The notes under the pieces were generated by a model, which saw only the letters and a list, made by a program, of their open reading frames with translations, was not told the DNA's origin and searched no databases. A DNA stretch of 64,000 bases from MH13 sp040219355 (lineage in GTDB: Bacteria > Pseudomonadota > Alphaproteobacteria > Rhizobiales > MH13). The stretch lies in the NCBI GenBank assembly GCA_040219355.1, contig JAVJSN010000006.1, positions 1 to 64,000 of the forward strand, read 5' to 3'. This document shows, piece after piece, positions 1 to 8,260 of this stretch (position 1 is its first letter; each line of letters starts with the position of its first letter). A program made the position numbers and the translations under genes.

Positions 1-77
1 TGTCGGCGTGTCAGTCCGCTGGTCAGTGCAATCCGCACCGCCTCGCGCTTGAACTCGTCATTGTGTTTGCGTGCCAT
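1..77 (-). CDS. IS3-family transposase OrfA, N-terminal fragment (continues beyond window)
   Basis: Reading leftwards from an ATG at 75-77, the first 25 residues begin MARKHNDEFKREAVRIAL. This is the start of the helix-turn-helix OrfA protein of IS3-family elements, which binds the element ends and is usually joined to the DDE transposase OrfB by programmed frameshifting. Only the N-terminus is inside the window, so I cannot tell whether the transposase is intact. The initiator is preceded on the minus strand by AAGGAGCAC, a good ribosome binding site. Confidence 0.7.
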   Translation of the reverse strand, partial: MARKHNDEFKREAVRIALTSGLTRR

Positions 78-152
78 TCTTGTGCTCCTTGATGGCGATC
101 ATTCCATTCAAGGACACGGAACAAAACCGTGACAAGTCCACACCAATTTTCA
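1..152 (-). mobile_element. Edge of an IS3-type insertion sequence (truncated by window)
   Basis: The start of a transposase OrfA gene runs off the left edge of the window. About 55-75 bases upstream of its start, the sequence ending near 152 reads TGTGGACTTGTCACGG on the minus strand. This begins with TG, as IS3-family terminal repeats do, so I place the element end there. The other end lies outside the window, so neither the inverted repeat nor a target duplication can be confirmed. The element sits at the boundary of the polysaccharide region. Confidence 0.5.
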
Positions 153-158
153 GACTAT

Positions 159-1139
159 TCAATTCGGGATCTCGATAGCGTTTGGCGAAAACACTGGTAG
201 AAACACCCGGTCGAGTGCCTGTGCGTGTGTATTGAGATCCGAAAGTACCGTGGCGCTGGGTGTATCCGAGAGAAATGCACGCACCTGGTCAAACACACCG
301 GGCTTGTATCTGCGATCAGCGCCATCGTCTATCGGTACTGGTTCTACATCGAAAGACCCCTTCTCTTGAACAAATAGCTTTTCGAGGGGCTCTAAAATGA
401 TGCGTCTCCGCAGCGTCCTCATATCGACAGACCAACGTCCCGCCGAGCTCCAATCGGCTCGCCATGTAAATAGCGCTCCAGCGCCGGTCCGACCAGCGCC
501 AGCGAATACGGCCGCGGACGGGTGCCAGTCCAGCGCGCCTGCCGTTTCGCCCGTCATTGAGCTTGGTGCTCCTCCAAGATGGAAGGCTAGATCAACCACG
601 TGGCTTGAGTTTCCGAGCGTAAAGTTGGCCAGAATATCAGGTCTGCGCGGTATTGCGAGCACCCGAGATTCGATCTCTGTAAACTCAAAGTGGAAAGAGG
701 TGGCCCCCCCATCTTCGAGTATCATATCACGCGCCCGTGCCACCGAGGAGTAGAAACGTCTGTTGTACGCGACGTAAGCCTCCACCCCCAACTCAGCGAG
801 AAGCGACGCAGTGGTCCGGATTTCAGAAGCATCCAGACCTGCAGGCTTCTCAATAAGCATCCTACGAAGTCCAGCGCGGGCGAGTCCTATCGAAACCGGG
901 GCGAGTTGATCGATGTTGGTGGCGACAATCGCGGCATTAAATCGATCGCCAGCATCAGCAGGAAGTGCCTCCAGCCCCCCGCGTAGGACGCTAGCGCCGA
1001 TCTCCGCCTCAAAGCGCGCCGCGCTATCCTCACCGCGTCCGATAACGACAAATTGGACGTCCAGTTCACGCAGTACACCCGCATAGGCAGCGGCCATCGG
1101 TCCGGCGCCGGCGATTAGCACAGTCATGTTATCGGGCAT
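159..1139 (-). CDS. Gfo/Idh/MocA-family NAD(P)-dependent oxidoreductase (A)
   Basis: The 326-residue protein has an N-terminal Rossmann fold (LIAGAGPMAAAYAG, about residues 8-21). It also has the family signature EKPAG near residue 97 and a GNSSHVVDLAFHLGG stretch near 175-190 that matches the H-x-x-D-x-x-x-H active-site region. Members oxidise or reduce sugar hydroxyls on nucleotide sugars or free sugars. The coding start overlaps the end of the next oxidoreductase (1124-2077) by 16 bases, so the two are co-translated. An alternative ATG lies 12 bases in. In this setting the pair probably modifies a nucleotide sugar for the surface polysaccharide; the exact substrate cannot be read from sequence. 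Confidence 0.85.
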   Translation of the reverse strand: MPDNMTVLIAGAGPMAAAYAGVLRELDVQFVVIGRGEDSAARFEAEIGASVLRGGLEALPADAGDRFNAAIVATNIDQLAPVSIGLARAGLRRMLIEKPAGLDASEIRTTASLLAELGVEAYVAYNRRFYSSVARARDMILEDGGATSFHFEFTEIESRVLAIPRRPDILANFTLGNSSHVVDLAFHLGGAPSSMTGETAGALDWHPSAAVFAGAGRTGAGALFTWRADWSSAGRWSVDMRTLRRRIILEPLEKLFVQEKGSFDVEPVPIDDGADRRYKPGVFDQVRAFLSDTPSATVLSDLNTHAQALDRVFLPVFSPNAIEIPN

Positions 1140-2077
1140 TCGTCGAATGTCTCATTTGGGCAAGTTAGGCGAAGATGCTCAAGAAACGCGCATATCATAG
1201 GGCGGTGAACCGCGGAAGCTGCAGTATAATCCGGCAGCGCCGGCTCTCGTTTAGCAAGAAGGGCACAGACATGCTCAGCGGTAATACGGCTTTGGAGTGG
1301 GATGTCGATGGGAAACACTTTGTATTTTCCACCAAAGCTGAGGGTCAGCGTCGAGGCTTTTTCAGATACGATCGCCGAACCTTCCAACGTCTCGACTGTG
1401 ACCAGTCGGTCGCTTGGCGGCCCCGGCCTGCAAATCGCCTCCAAAGATGACCCATCTGGCGTACTTGCTCTCAGGCAGCCGCCGAGCTCTAGATAGCTGG
1501 GGCGCTTAGCGGGGAAATAGCCAGGTGTTAGTCCGCTAGCATCGACCTTAATGTCGGATTTGCCAGCAAGTGCTGCGAACTCGTCGAGATGATGCACGGC
1601 ATTGCAGGCGAGGCCCCACCCATTGCCTTCCACGCGATAAGAGAAGGGCCGTCCCGCGACCAGCATTTTCAGGTGGGAAAACGAGCCAAATGTTCGGCGC
1701 GCACAGTTCACAAAAACCGGTGTTCGAGCCTCTTGGATGAGAGACGCAGCACGATCGTAGTCACCCAGCCTTGTGAATAGCACCTTCTCCAGCAGAACGG
1801 CCCCTGCGCCGCTTGCCAGAACGCCCTCGAGCACAGCGAGCCGTTCTCGGGCGTTTGTTGCAATAATCGCTACATCACATGCTTCCAACCGTTTTGACGA
1901 TATGATCAACTCAGATTCTTGGGGAAATCCAACCCTATTAAACACATCCTCGGCGGCGTGAAGCGAACTTCTTGATGGATCAATGACAAGTACCTGTACG
2001 GGCTGGCCGAGCCTCGCTAGGGCCGATAGGTGGCGTTGTCCAAGCGCCCCTGCTCCAACGATAGCAATCTTTATCAT
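1124..2077 (-). CDS. Gfo/Idh/MocA-family NAD(P)-dependent oxidoreductase (B)
   Basis: This 317-residue protein starts MIKIAIVGAGALGQRHLSAL, a classical dinucleotide-binding motif of the Gfo/Idh/MocA family. The usual EKP motif is EKV (LLEKVLF, about residue 97). The second-domain motif is NAVHHLDEFAALAG, keeping H-x-x-D. It is the first gene of a two-gene minus-strand unit with the oxidoreductase that follows. A paired arrangement of two different family members suggests sequential or heteromeric action on one sugar intermediate, for example oxidation and reduction at a ketosugar; that is inference. The upstream 140 bases are AT-rich and could hold the promoter. Confidence 0.83.
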   Translation of the reverse strand: MIKIAIVGAGALGQRHLSALARLGQPVQVLVIDPSRSSLHAAEDVFNRVGFPQESELIISSKRLEACDVAIIATNARERLAVLEGVLASGAGAVLLEKVLFTRLGDYDRAASLIQEARTPVFVNCARRTFGSFSHLKMLVAGRPFSYRVEGNGWGLACNAVHHLDEFAALAGKSDIKVDASGLTPGYFPAKRPSYLELGGCLRASTPDGSSLEAICRPGPPSDRLVTVETLEGSAIVSEKASTLTLSFGGKYKVFPIDIPLQSRITAEHVCALLAKREPALPDYTAASAVHRPMICAFLEHLRLTCPNETFDECPIT

Positions 2078-2543
2078 AAAGGACCCACCACACGGTGTAT
2101 TTTGTCAGTCGCACTTGTAAATAGTCTCTCAGAGTACACCTGTTTTTCCACCAATATAATACGAGGCCCAATTCTAACTTTTGAGAAGGTGCCCTACGGC
2201 CAATGATAGGTTTCGTTATCCATTTAATTGAAGCGTATAAATACATCGAATTGTCGGCGATCGAGCAATTCGAGTTGCGTCATGCGATCCGAGGCCAGCC
2301 TACTTCCCCGGCCATAAACTTTCTCCGGTATCGGCCGACTTGCATTATTGCGGGCGGCCAAATCGAGTTTTAAGCTATGAATTTCACCGATCGTTCCATC
2401 AAGCCTTGTTAAGAGCACCATCGCTGTGCGGCCGTTGGCGATCTCCAGTTTCTGCCTCATGTCGAGGATAACACGGATATGGTGCCCCCCCCCCGTCCCC
2501 GAAACAGGACGCGCCAATCAATGAGAAAAAGGCGCCTGTCACT
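2078..2543. other. Gap of 466 bases between two minus-strand genes
   Basis: There is no recognisable gene. The part from 2078 to 2223 shows nothing beyond AT-rich sequence upstream of the oxidoreductase pair. The part from 2224 to 2517 holds one unrecognised minus-strand reading frame with a run of ten C (ten G on its coding strand) at 2485-2494. Confidence 0.6.
2224..2517 (-). CDS. Unrecognised small ORF containing a G10 tract
   Basis: A 97-codon frame opens at a TTG (2517), 26 bases after the stop of the nucleotide-sugar dehydrogenase on the same strand. It ends LDRRQFDVFIRFN and has normal-looking mixed composition, but I recognise no family. Codons 9-11 lie in a homopolymer of ten G, so the frame before and after the tract could be shifted by slippage. 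It may be the remnant of a longer gene whose 5' part has decayed. No convincing ribosome binding site precedes the TTG. The coding call is weak. Confidence 0.25.
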   Translation of the reverse strand: MARPVSGTGGGHHIRVILDMRQKLEIANGRTAMVLLTRLDGTIGEIHSLKLDLAARNNASRPIPEKVYGRGSRLASDRMTQLELLDRRQFDVFIRFN

Positions 2544-3833
2544 CTACAAGCTCCAGTAGCAGATGTAGGTTGGCAGCTCGGCCGGCTCGCATGCAGACTT
2601 AACGTCGAAAAGCGTACCCCCTTTGCGGATCATCGAAAAAAGCGAGGCGTGATCATTTAGATAAGCCTGGTGGGGCACGGCAAGAATAAGTGCATCGAGA
2701 TCGCGGAATTCGCATAGTTCAGAGAGCCGCACAGCACATTCCTCAAAGGCCTCTTCAACATTCGCCAAAGGGTCATGTACGATTGCTTCGATACCGAACT
2801 CAGATAGCTCGCGAATGATGTCAGGTACCCTGCTGTTGCGAAGATCAGGCACATCTTCCTTAAACGTTAGGCCAAGAACTCCGACCCGAGCATCGGTAAT
2901 CCGGCCATCTTGCACTAACAACTTGATTAGCTTCCTAGCTATGAATGCGCCCATACCATCGTTTGTGCGGCGCCCAGCCAGAATGACTTCTGGGTGGTAG
3001 CCACAAATTTCAGCCTTGTGGGTTAGGTAATATGGGTCCACTCCAATGCAGTGTCCGCCAACAAGGCCTGGGGTAAAAGGCAGAAAGTTCCATTTTGTTC
3101 GTGCTGCTTTCAGAACATCATTCGTTCGAATGCCGATTTTGTCAAATATCAATGCAAGCTCATTCATTAGAGCGATATTGAGATCACGTTGGGTATTCTC
3201 GATGACTTTGGCTGCCTCCGCAACCTCTATTGAGGTTGCTTGAAATATTCCAGCTTCTACAACGGCGCCGTATGTTCGCGCCACCACATCCAGAGTATCT
3301 CGCGTCGATGCGGACACAACTTTTGTAATGGTCTCGAAACGGTGTTGGCGATCTCCTGGATTGATACGCTCTGGCGAGTATCCAACCGAGAAATCTCGAT
3401 CACATGTTAGACCGCTTTCCACTTCGAGGATTGGGACGCAGACCTCGCGGGTCGCCCCGGGGTAGACGGTCGACTCGTAGACGACGATATCTCCGTTCTT
3501 CAATACAGAGCCCAGCGCCCGCGATGCAGCCTTCAACGGCCCAAGGTCAGGAAGGCGCGCCTCAGTTATCGGCGTTGGCACGGTGATTATGTGGAAATCA
3601 GCGCTCGCAAGATCAAATGCATTCGTGGTCCAGAAAATTCCTAAGCCTTCAAAGTCCGTGCTATCAACTTCGCGAGTGCTATCGTGACCGACGCGCAAAT
3701 CCTCCACTCGCCTCGTGTTGACGTCGAACGCAACAACGTTGAAACCTTTTCGCGCGAACGCTATCGCGACCGGAAGGCCCACGTATCCCAGACCAGTCAC
3801 CGAGATGGTCCGGCGCATCGTTTCTGATTTCAT
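2544..3833 (-). CDS. Nucleotide-sugar dehydrogenase (UDP-GlcNAc/GalNAc 6-dehydrogenase, WbpO/TviB type)
   Basis: This 429-residue enzyme should oxidise C6 of a UDP-hexosamine to the uronic acid with two NAD+. The N-terminal Rossmann motif is GLGYVGLPVAIAFA (about 13-26). The central domain carries NTQRDLNIALMNE. The catalytic cysteine is in GGHCIGVDPYYL (about residue 265), and the C-terminal UDP-binding domain includes VLGLTFKEDVPDLRNSR. The overall pattern is closer to WbpO/TviB than to UDP-glucose dehydrogenase, but the substrate call is inference. It diverges from the glycosyltransferase at 3946 across about 110 bases, which should contain both promoters. Confidence 0.88.
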   Translation of the reverse strand: MKSETMRRTISVTGLGYVGLPVAIAFARKGFNVVAFDVNTRRVEDLRVGHDSTREVDSTDFEGLGIFWTTNAFDLASADFHIITVPTPITEARLPDLGPLKAASRALGSVLKNGDIVVYESTVYPGATREVCVPILEVESGLTCDRDFSVGYSPERINPGDRQHRFETITKVVSASTRDTLDVVARTYGAVVEAGIFQATSIEVAEAAKVIENTQRDLNIALMNELALIFDKIGIRTNDVLKAARTKWNFLPFTPGLVGGHCIGVDPYYLTHKAEICGYHPEVILAGRRTNDGMGAFIARKLIKLLVQDGRITDARVGVLGLTFKEDVPDLRNSRVPDIIRELSEFGIEAIVHDPLANVEEAFEECAVRLSELCEFRDLDALILAVPHQAYLNDHASLFSMIRKGGTLFDVKSACEPAELPTYICYWSL

Positions 3834-3945
3834 GGAGAATACAGCTCATGTTTTGTAACTCGATTGGCCGGATAGATTGTTTTGTCCCAGATAGCAATTG
3901 TTGCCACCGATTGCGCGTGATTTGCCAACGGGTGTCGTTCATACC

Positions 3946-5175
3946 ATGCGGTTAGCCATGCAACAGCCTCTTGGAGTTGAAGGCTCGCAGACGGCGCCAG
4001 TCTCTGCCAAGGTGGCTTTCGACCTGACGGGCTTAACGGTTGTTTATCTTGTTACCGAAGACTGGTACTTTGCATCTCACCGATTGCCGATAGCTCGTGC
4101 TGCCAAAGCAGCCGGCGCGCGCATCGTCGTAGCGACCCGATGCCGCGCAATCGAGAAGCGCCTTTCTGAAGAGGGCTTCAAAGTTTACCCTGTTGAGTTC
4201 AAACGAGCCAGTCTGAACCTCTTACATGACTTGCGGACTGTCCGCCGAATATGCAAAATCTATCGCCTGGAACGCCCGGATATCGTCCACCATGTTGCTA
4301 TCAAGCCGGTGCTTCTCGGATCAATTGCGGCTAAGATCTGCGGCGTCCCATTCGTGATCAATGCGATGGCGGGCCTCGGCTATATTTTTACGCAATCAAC
4401 CTTGCGAGCACGTGTTTTGAAGGCATTCGTTGGCGCTGGCTTCAAACTGATCGCACGGCAAAAAGGTATGCATTTTCTTGTTCAGAACTTAGATGATCGA
4501 GAGACGCTCGGAGCTTTGGGGGTCGACGAAGAAAAGATATCAATTATTCGTGGTTCAGGTGTAGACACCACAATGTTTCAGCCAAATTTTCGAAAAAGGC
4601 GCAAAGAAGTCACCTGCCTTTATGTAGGGAGGCTGCTTTGGGACAAGGGTATCGGAGAATTAGTGGAAGCAGCGCGGATATTAAAGCAAACACATCCGCA
4701 CATAACGATCCGGCTCGTTGGGAGCTATGATGACAACCCCGCTAGCCTGTCTAAGCATCAGCTTGAGCAGTGGATTGATGAAGGCCTAATCGATTATCGA
4801 GGGCACTCAGATGCTGTTGCAGGAGAATTTGCTACGGCTGATATGGCCGTACTTCCATCATACAGAGAGGGCCTTCCAAAAGCGCTTTTGGAGGCTGCGG
4901 CTTGCGGCCTCCCATTGGTTGCTACCGATGTTCCTGGCTGCCGGGAAATTTGCGTAGACGGCAAGAACGGTCTGCTGGTTCCACCCAAAAACGCTGACGC
5001 AATAGCGGCCGCTATAGCATGTTTGGCTCACGACGCTGATATCCGAAGTCATATGGGCAAGGAAAGCCGCCGCTTGGTTACAGCGCATTTCTCCAACATA
5101 ATTATCGCACGTCAAACTTTGTCGCTTTATAGCGAGCTTCTGAACCAATCGCATACCTGCGGCCGCGCCCAGTGA
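3946..5175 (+). CDS. GT4-family glycosyltransferase
   Basis: About 409 residues from the ATG at 3946. A TTG at 3898 would add 16 residues, and another ATG lies at 3958. The protein has an N-terminal acceptor domain starting VVYLVTEDWYFASHRLPIA and a C-terminal donor domain with YVGRLLWDKGIGELVEAA, then PSYREGLPKALLEAAACGLP. The latter is the E-x7-E motif of retaining GT-B enzymes that use NDP-sugars. It should add a sugar to a lipid-linked oligosaccharide on the cytoplasmic face of the membrane. The stop overlaps the next start by four bases, so the next two genes are coupled to it. Confidence 0.88.
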   Translation: MRLAMQQPLGVEGSQTAPVSAKVAFDLTGLTVVYLVTEDWYFASHRLPIARAAKAAGARIVVATRCRAIEKRLSEEGFKVYPVEFKRASLNLLHDLRTVRRICKIYRLERPDIVHHVAIKPVLLGSIAAKICGVPFVINAMAGLGYIFTQSTLRARVLKAFVGAGFKLIARQKGMHFLVQNLDDRETLGALGVDEEKISIIRGSGVDTTMFQPNFRKRRKEVTCLYVGRLLWDKGIGELVEAARILKQTHPHITIRLVGSYDDNPASLSKHQLEQWIDEGLIDYRGHSDAVAGEFATADMAVLPSYREGLPKALLEAAACGLPLVATDVPGCREICVDGKNGLLVPPKNADAIAAAIACLAHDADIRSHMGKESRRLVTAHFSNIIIARQTLSLYSELLNQSHTCGRAQ

Positions 5176-5795
5176 CGGGTCCTTTCCCCTCTGCCAACTT
5201 AGACCCGCAACGAGGGCCAATTGGACCACGTCGGGACGAGACCACCATGCCATCCTTGACGATCGGACACTCTATTTTGCGGCAGGAGATTGTTCAGTTG
5301 GATAAGGGGTCGACGCGATTTATGAGCGCCCCAGGTTCTCCGATCGTTGCGATCGACAGAGATGCAGTTGCTTTACGACCTGTGGGGACGAGCTCTAGGG
5401 GTGGTGGCGCCTTCCTTCTGTCAACCTTGAGCTTCGCCGCCGCAGCCTACAATCTGGTCAGTGCCGCTGCGGCAGTGGAAAACCCTGCCAGCATTTACAC
5501 GCGGCATACCAACGGTTTGAATTTTCTCTATTTCGGCAATCGATACAGCATGATCAACCCTACTGATGTTATGAATGAGGAGACCATCAAGCACTGCATT
5601 AGACGGCACGGTCAAACGATCAACGGGCTCAAGATAAATAAGATCGAGCGCCTTGTTGCTAACGCCTGCATCATAGTCATGGATATTCCATCTCGAAGCA
5701 TGGCGGCGTCAGCCGACATCAACAGAAGTGGCATGCAGTGTGCAAACCCAGACGATCTGGTGGCATTTCTCGTCTTGTTCTGCGCCCTAACATGA
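5172..5795 (+). CDS. Orphan protein translationally coupled between two glycosyltransferases
   Basis: I do not recognise this 207-residue frame. Its GTG start overlaps the stop of the upstream glycosyltransferase by four bases, and its stop (ATGA) overlaps the ATG of the next one in the same way. That double coupling is the main argument that it is real. A more internal ATG lies at 5247. The sequence has a short alanine-rich hydrophobic stretch around residues 80-102 (one possible membrane segment), a hydrophobic C-terminus, and no cysteine- or histidine-based motif I can name. It could be a small membrane accessory protein of the polysaccharide pathway, or a decayed gene that happens to remain open. 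Confidence 0.45.
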   Translation: MTGPFPSANLDPQRGPIGPRRDETTMPSLTIGHSILRQEIVQLDKGSTRFMSAPGSPIVAIDRDAVALRPVGTSSRGGGAFLLSTLSFAAAAYNLVSAAAAVENPASIYTRHTNGLNFLYFGNRYSMINPTDVMNEETIKHCIRRHGQTINGLKINKIERLVANACIIVMDIPSRSMAASADINRSGMQCANPDDLVAFLVLFCALT

Positions 5796-6898
5796 GCCGC
5801 GTTCTACACGTGATTTCAGGGCTCGGCACAGGCGGTGCAGAAACTTATTTGTCGATGCTGTCGGCTGACCTATCCCGGCGTGGGATAGATCAGCATGTCT
5901 TCAGCCTTTCAGGCGGAGGACCTATTGTCGAGCGCTTTGAAAGATGCGCGATATCCCTAACTCTGGCTGATTTGCGTCGTGATCCGCTCAGGGCGGTATC
6001 TGCTCTTCTGCGACGAACCAAAGAGTTCAACCCGGATGTTATTCAGGGTTGGATGTACCATGGCGACATAGCGGCAACACTCGCCCATAAAATGGCAGCA
6101 CCGAAAAACTGTAAGCTTTTCTGGGGCATTCGTTGCTCAGATATGGATTTGGCCAAATACTCCAGGCAACTACGCCTGACGGTCCAAGCGTGCATTGCAG
6201 CGTCAGGGTTACCGGATTTAGTCATAGCTAACAGTGAAGCGGGAAAAATAGCCCATCTTTCTCGTGGTTATCGGCCCAAGAATTGGGCTGTCATTCACAA
6301 CGGTGTCGACCTGGAACGATTTCAGCCAGACATAGAACTGCGCCGCCAGGTCCGAGAAGAGCTTCGCGTCGAACACGACACCCCTGTCGCTTTCCATGTT
6401 GCAAGGTTGGATCCGATGAAGGGCCATTCGGTGTTGATCGATGCATTCCAAAAGCTTCGCAAGCGCGAGGGAGACAACTTGCAGGTGTTCCTTGTTGGAC
6501 AGGGTACCGAACAACTCACTCTTCCAAGAGGGATGTATGCCCTAGGACGCCGCAATGATATCGCGCGATTGCTAACCGGCGGTGATATCATTGTTTCCAG
6601 TTCACTAAGTGAGGGGTTCCCCAATGCAATTGCAGAGGGAATGGCATGTGGATTGTCTCCGGTGGCCAGCGATGTCGGCGACACGGGTCTCCTGTTAAAG
6701 GGCGTGTCCATCCCAAATCCGCCTGGGGACGCGGACGCTCTTGCAAACGCGCTTTTGACAAGTGTGAAGAATGTAAAGGAACGTGGTTATGTGCCTGATG
6801 TTGCTGCACGATCGGCCATGGAAAACAACTTTTCCTCGTTTAGCGCATCCGAAAAGTTTGAACGCCTTTACAAAAACAGGTGCTATGCTGAAATTTAA
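5792..6898 (+). CDS. GT4-family glycosyltransferase
   Basis: The 368-residue protein starts at the ATG inside the ATGA overlap with the preceding ORF. MSRVLHVISGLGTGGAETYL is the typical GT4 opening with the G-x-G-G-A-E motif. The middle has VIHNGVDLERFQP and FHVARLDPMKGHSVLIDA, and the donor site is SSSLSEGFPNAIAEGMACG (E-x7-E). It resembles glycosyltransferases of exopolysaccharide and capsule clusters that act on undecaprenyl-linked intermediates. Sugar specificity is unknown. It is the last gene of a three-gene plus-strand unit converging on the epimerase that ends at 6923. Confidence 0.88.
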   Translation: MSRVLHVISGLGTGGAETYLSMLSADLSRRGIDQHVFSLSGGGPIVERFERCAISLTLADLRRDPLRAVSALLRRTKEFNPDVIQGWMYHGDIAATLAHKMAAPKNCKLFWGIRCSDMDLAKYSRQLRLTVQACIAASGLPDLVIANSEAGKIAHLSRGYRPKNWAVIHNGVDLERFQPDIELRRQVREELRVEHDTPVAFHVARLDPMKGHSVLIDAFQKLRKREGDNLQVFLVGQGTEQLTLPRGMYALGRRNDIARLLTGGDIIVSSSLSEGFPNAIAEGMACGLSPVASDVGDTGLLLKGVSIPNPPGDADALANALLTSVKNVKERGYVPDVAARSAMENNFSSFSASEKFERLYKNRCYAEI

Positions 6899-6922
6899 AG
6901 GGGAGCGAACACTCGATTTACT

Positions 6923-7924
6923 CTAACTGTAATACTCTCTGTACCACCGTACAAACTCTGCAACACCCTCTTTGAACGGCGTGCTGGGTTGATGCCCGGT
7001 CAACTCACGCAGCAAATCCGTATTAGCCCATGTAGATGGAACGTCGCCAACCTGCATCGGCATATAATTACGTACAGCTTTTCTCCCTATATTTTTCTCG
7101 ATTGCCTCAATAAAATCGAGAAGTCGAATAGATTGCGAATTTCCAATATTTACAACGCGGAAGGGCGCTACAGAAGAAATACTGTCCCCATCCAGTTTGC
7201 GTGAATTTTTATCGGGCGCCACGTCAATTAGTCTACAAATCCCCCGAACCAAATCTTTAATATAAGTAAAGTCTCTTCGCATATCGCCGTTATTGTATAT
7301 ATCAATTGGCGTGCCATCAAGTATTCCTTTTGTAAATTTGAATAACGCCATGTCGGGACGTCCCCACGGGCCGTATACTGTAAAAAAACGAAACATCGTG
7401 GTAGGCATATTGTAAATATTCGCGTAGGAATGTCCCATCGCCTCGTTGGCTTTTTTCGTAGCCGCATAGATCGTTAAAGGCATGTCAGCTTTTTGGAGCT
7501 CATCAAAGGGTAGTTCTTTGTTCGCCCCATAAACAGAACTGGTCGAAGCCATCAACAAGTGAGAAACATTACTCCGGCGGGCTGCCTCCATAACGTTAAA
7601 TGCTCCGACGATGTTGCTATCGATATAGGCACGAGGATTTTCCAAGCTATACCGCACACCCGCCTGAGCTGCGAGATGAACAATTACATCAGGTTTTACT
7701 TGTTGCGTTGAATCCAAAATTTTTTGTGCGTCTTCCAGCATAGCTTTTGTGAAACTGAAAGCGGAATGCTGCCGCAAAATTTCGAGGCGCCGGTTCTTTA
7801 ACTTTACGTCATAGTATGGCGTAACCCCATCATAACCGGCAACCCTCCAGCCATTTTGCAAAAGATGCTCCGCAAGATGAAAGCCGATGAAGCCGGCAGT
7901 GCCGGTTATGAATGCCGTTCTCAA
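6923..7924 (-). CDS. NAD-dependent epimerase, UDP-glucuronate 4-epimerase type
   Basis: This 333-residue short-chain dehydrogenase has GTAGFIG at residues 8-14, the STSSVYG segment, and the YxxxK catalytic pair in YAATKKANE. The FFTVYGPWGRPDMALF stretch is typical of the CapI/LspL group, which interconverts UDP-glucuronate and UDP-galacturonate. Together with the nearby dehydrogenase it could supply an acidic sugar. Its codon use looks more AT-rich than its neighbours, consistent with a separate origin within the polysaccharide region. It is a single-gene unit converging with the glycosyltransferase operon, with 24 bases between the stops. Confidence 0.88.
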   Translation of the reverse strand: MRTAFITGTAGFIGFHLAEHLLQNGWRVAGYDGVTPYYDVKLKNRRLEILRQHSAFSFTKAMLEDAQKILDSTQQVKPDVIVHLAAQAGVRYSLENPRAYIDSNIVGAFNVMEAARRSNVSHLLMASTSSVYGANKELPFDELQKADMPLTIYAATKKANEAMGHSYANIYNMPTTMFRFFTVYGPWGRPDMALFKFTKGILDGTPIDIYNNGDMRRDFTYIKDLVRGICRLIDVAPDKNSRKLDGDSISSVAPFRVVNIGNSQSIRLLDFIEAIEKNIGRKAVRNYMPMQVGDVPSTWANTDLLRELTGHQPSTPFKEGVAEFVRWYREYYS

Positions 7925-8260
7925 TGTTACAGACCCTCATTTATAACAGGGGCACCCGCCATCCTGTAAATTTGTAAGCCTCCATGGAGGCATATTATAG
8001 CAGGTTGCGGCAGCAGGACCTAACCACAGACACTGGATTGGATCCTGGTCCTTTTGGATGCCCGTAAAACGTCGTAGCTCGTAACATAGAGTGCATCGGG
8101 TTTTTTATCGCCACAGCGAGCTCTAACGTAATATCTAGAACGCTTTGCGTTGCTGACAGCCTGAACAGCAGGCTCACCTGAGCGGTTAGAATGTCTCTAA
8201 CGCCTTGCGGATCAAAACATCGGACCAAAAAAAACTAAAAAATTTTCAAGATCTCCGATT
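7925..8260. other. Gap of 336 bases, no gene recognised
   Basis: This is the region upstream of the epimerase and downstream of the fusion gene. A short minus-strand frame (7995-8228) resembles nothing known and has no ribosome binding site. The promoter for the epimerase is presumably near 7930-8000. I see no strong hairpin or repeat. Confidence 0.5.
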
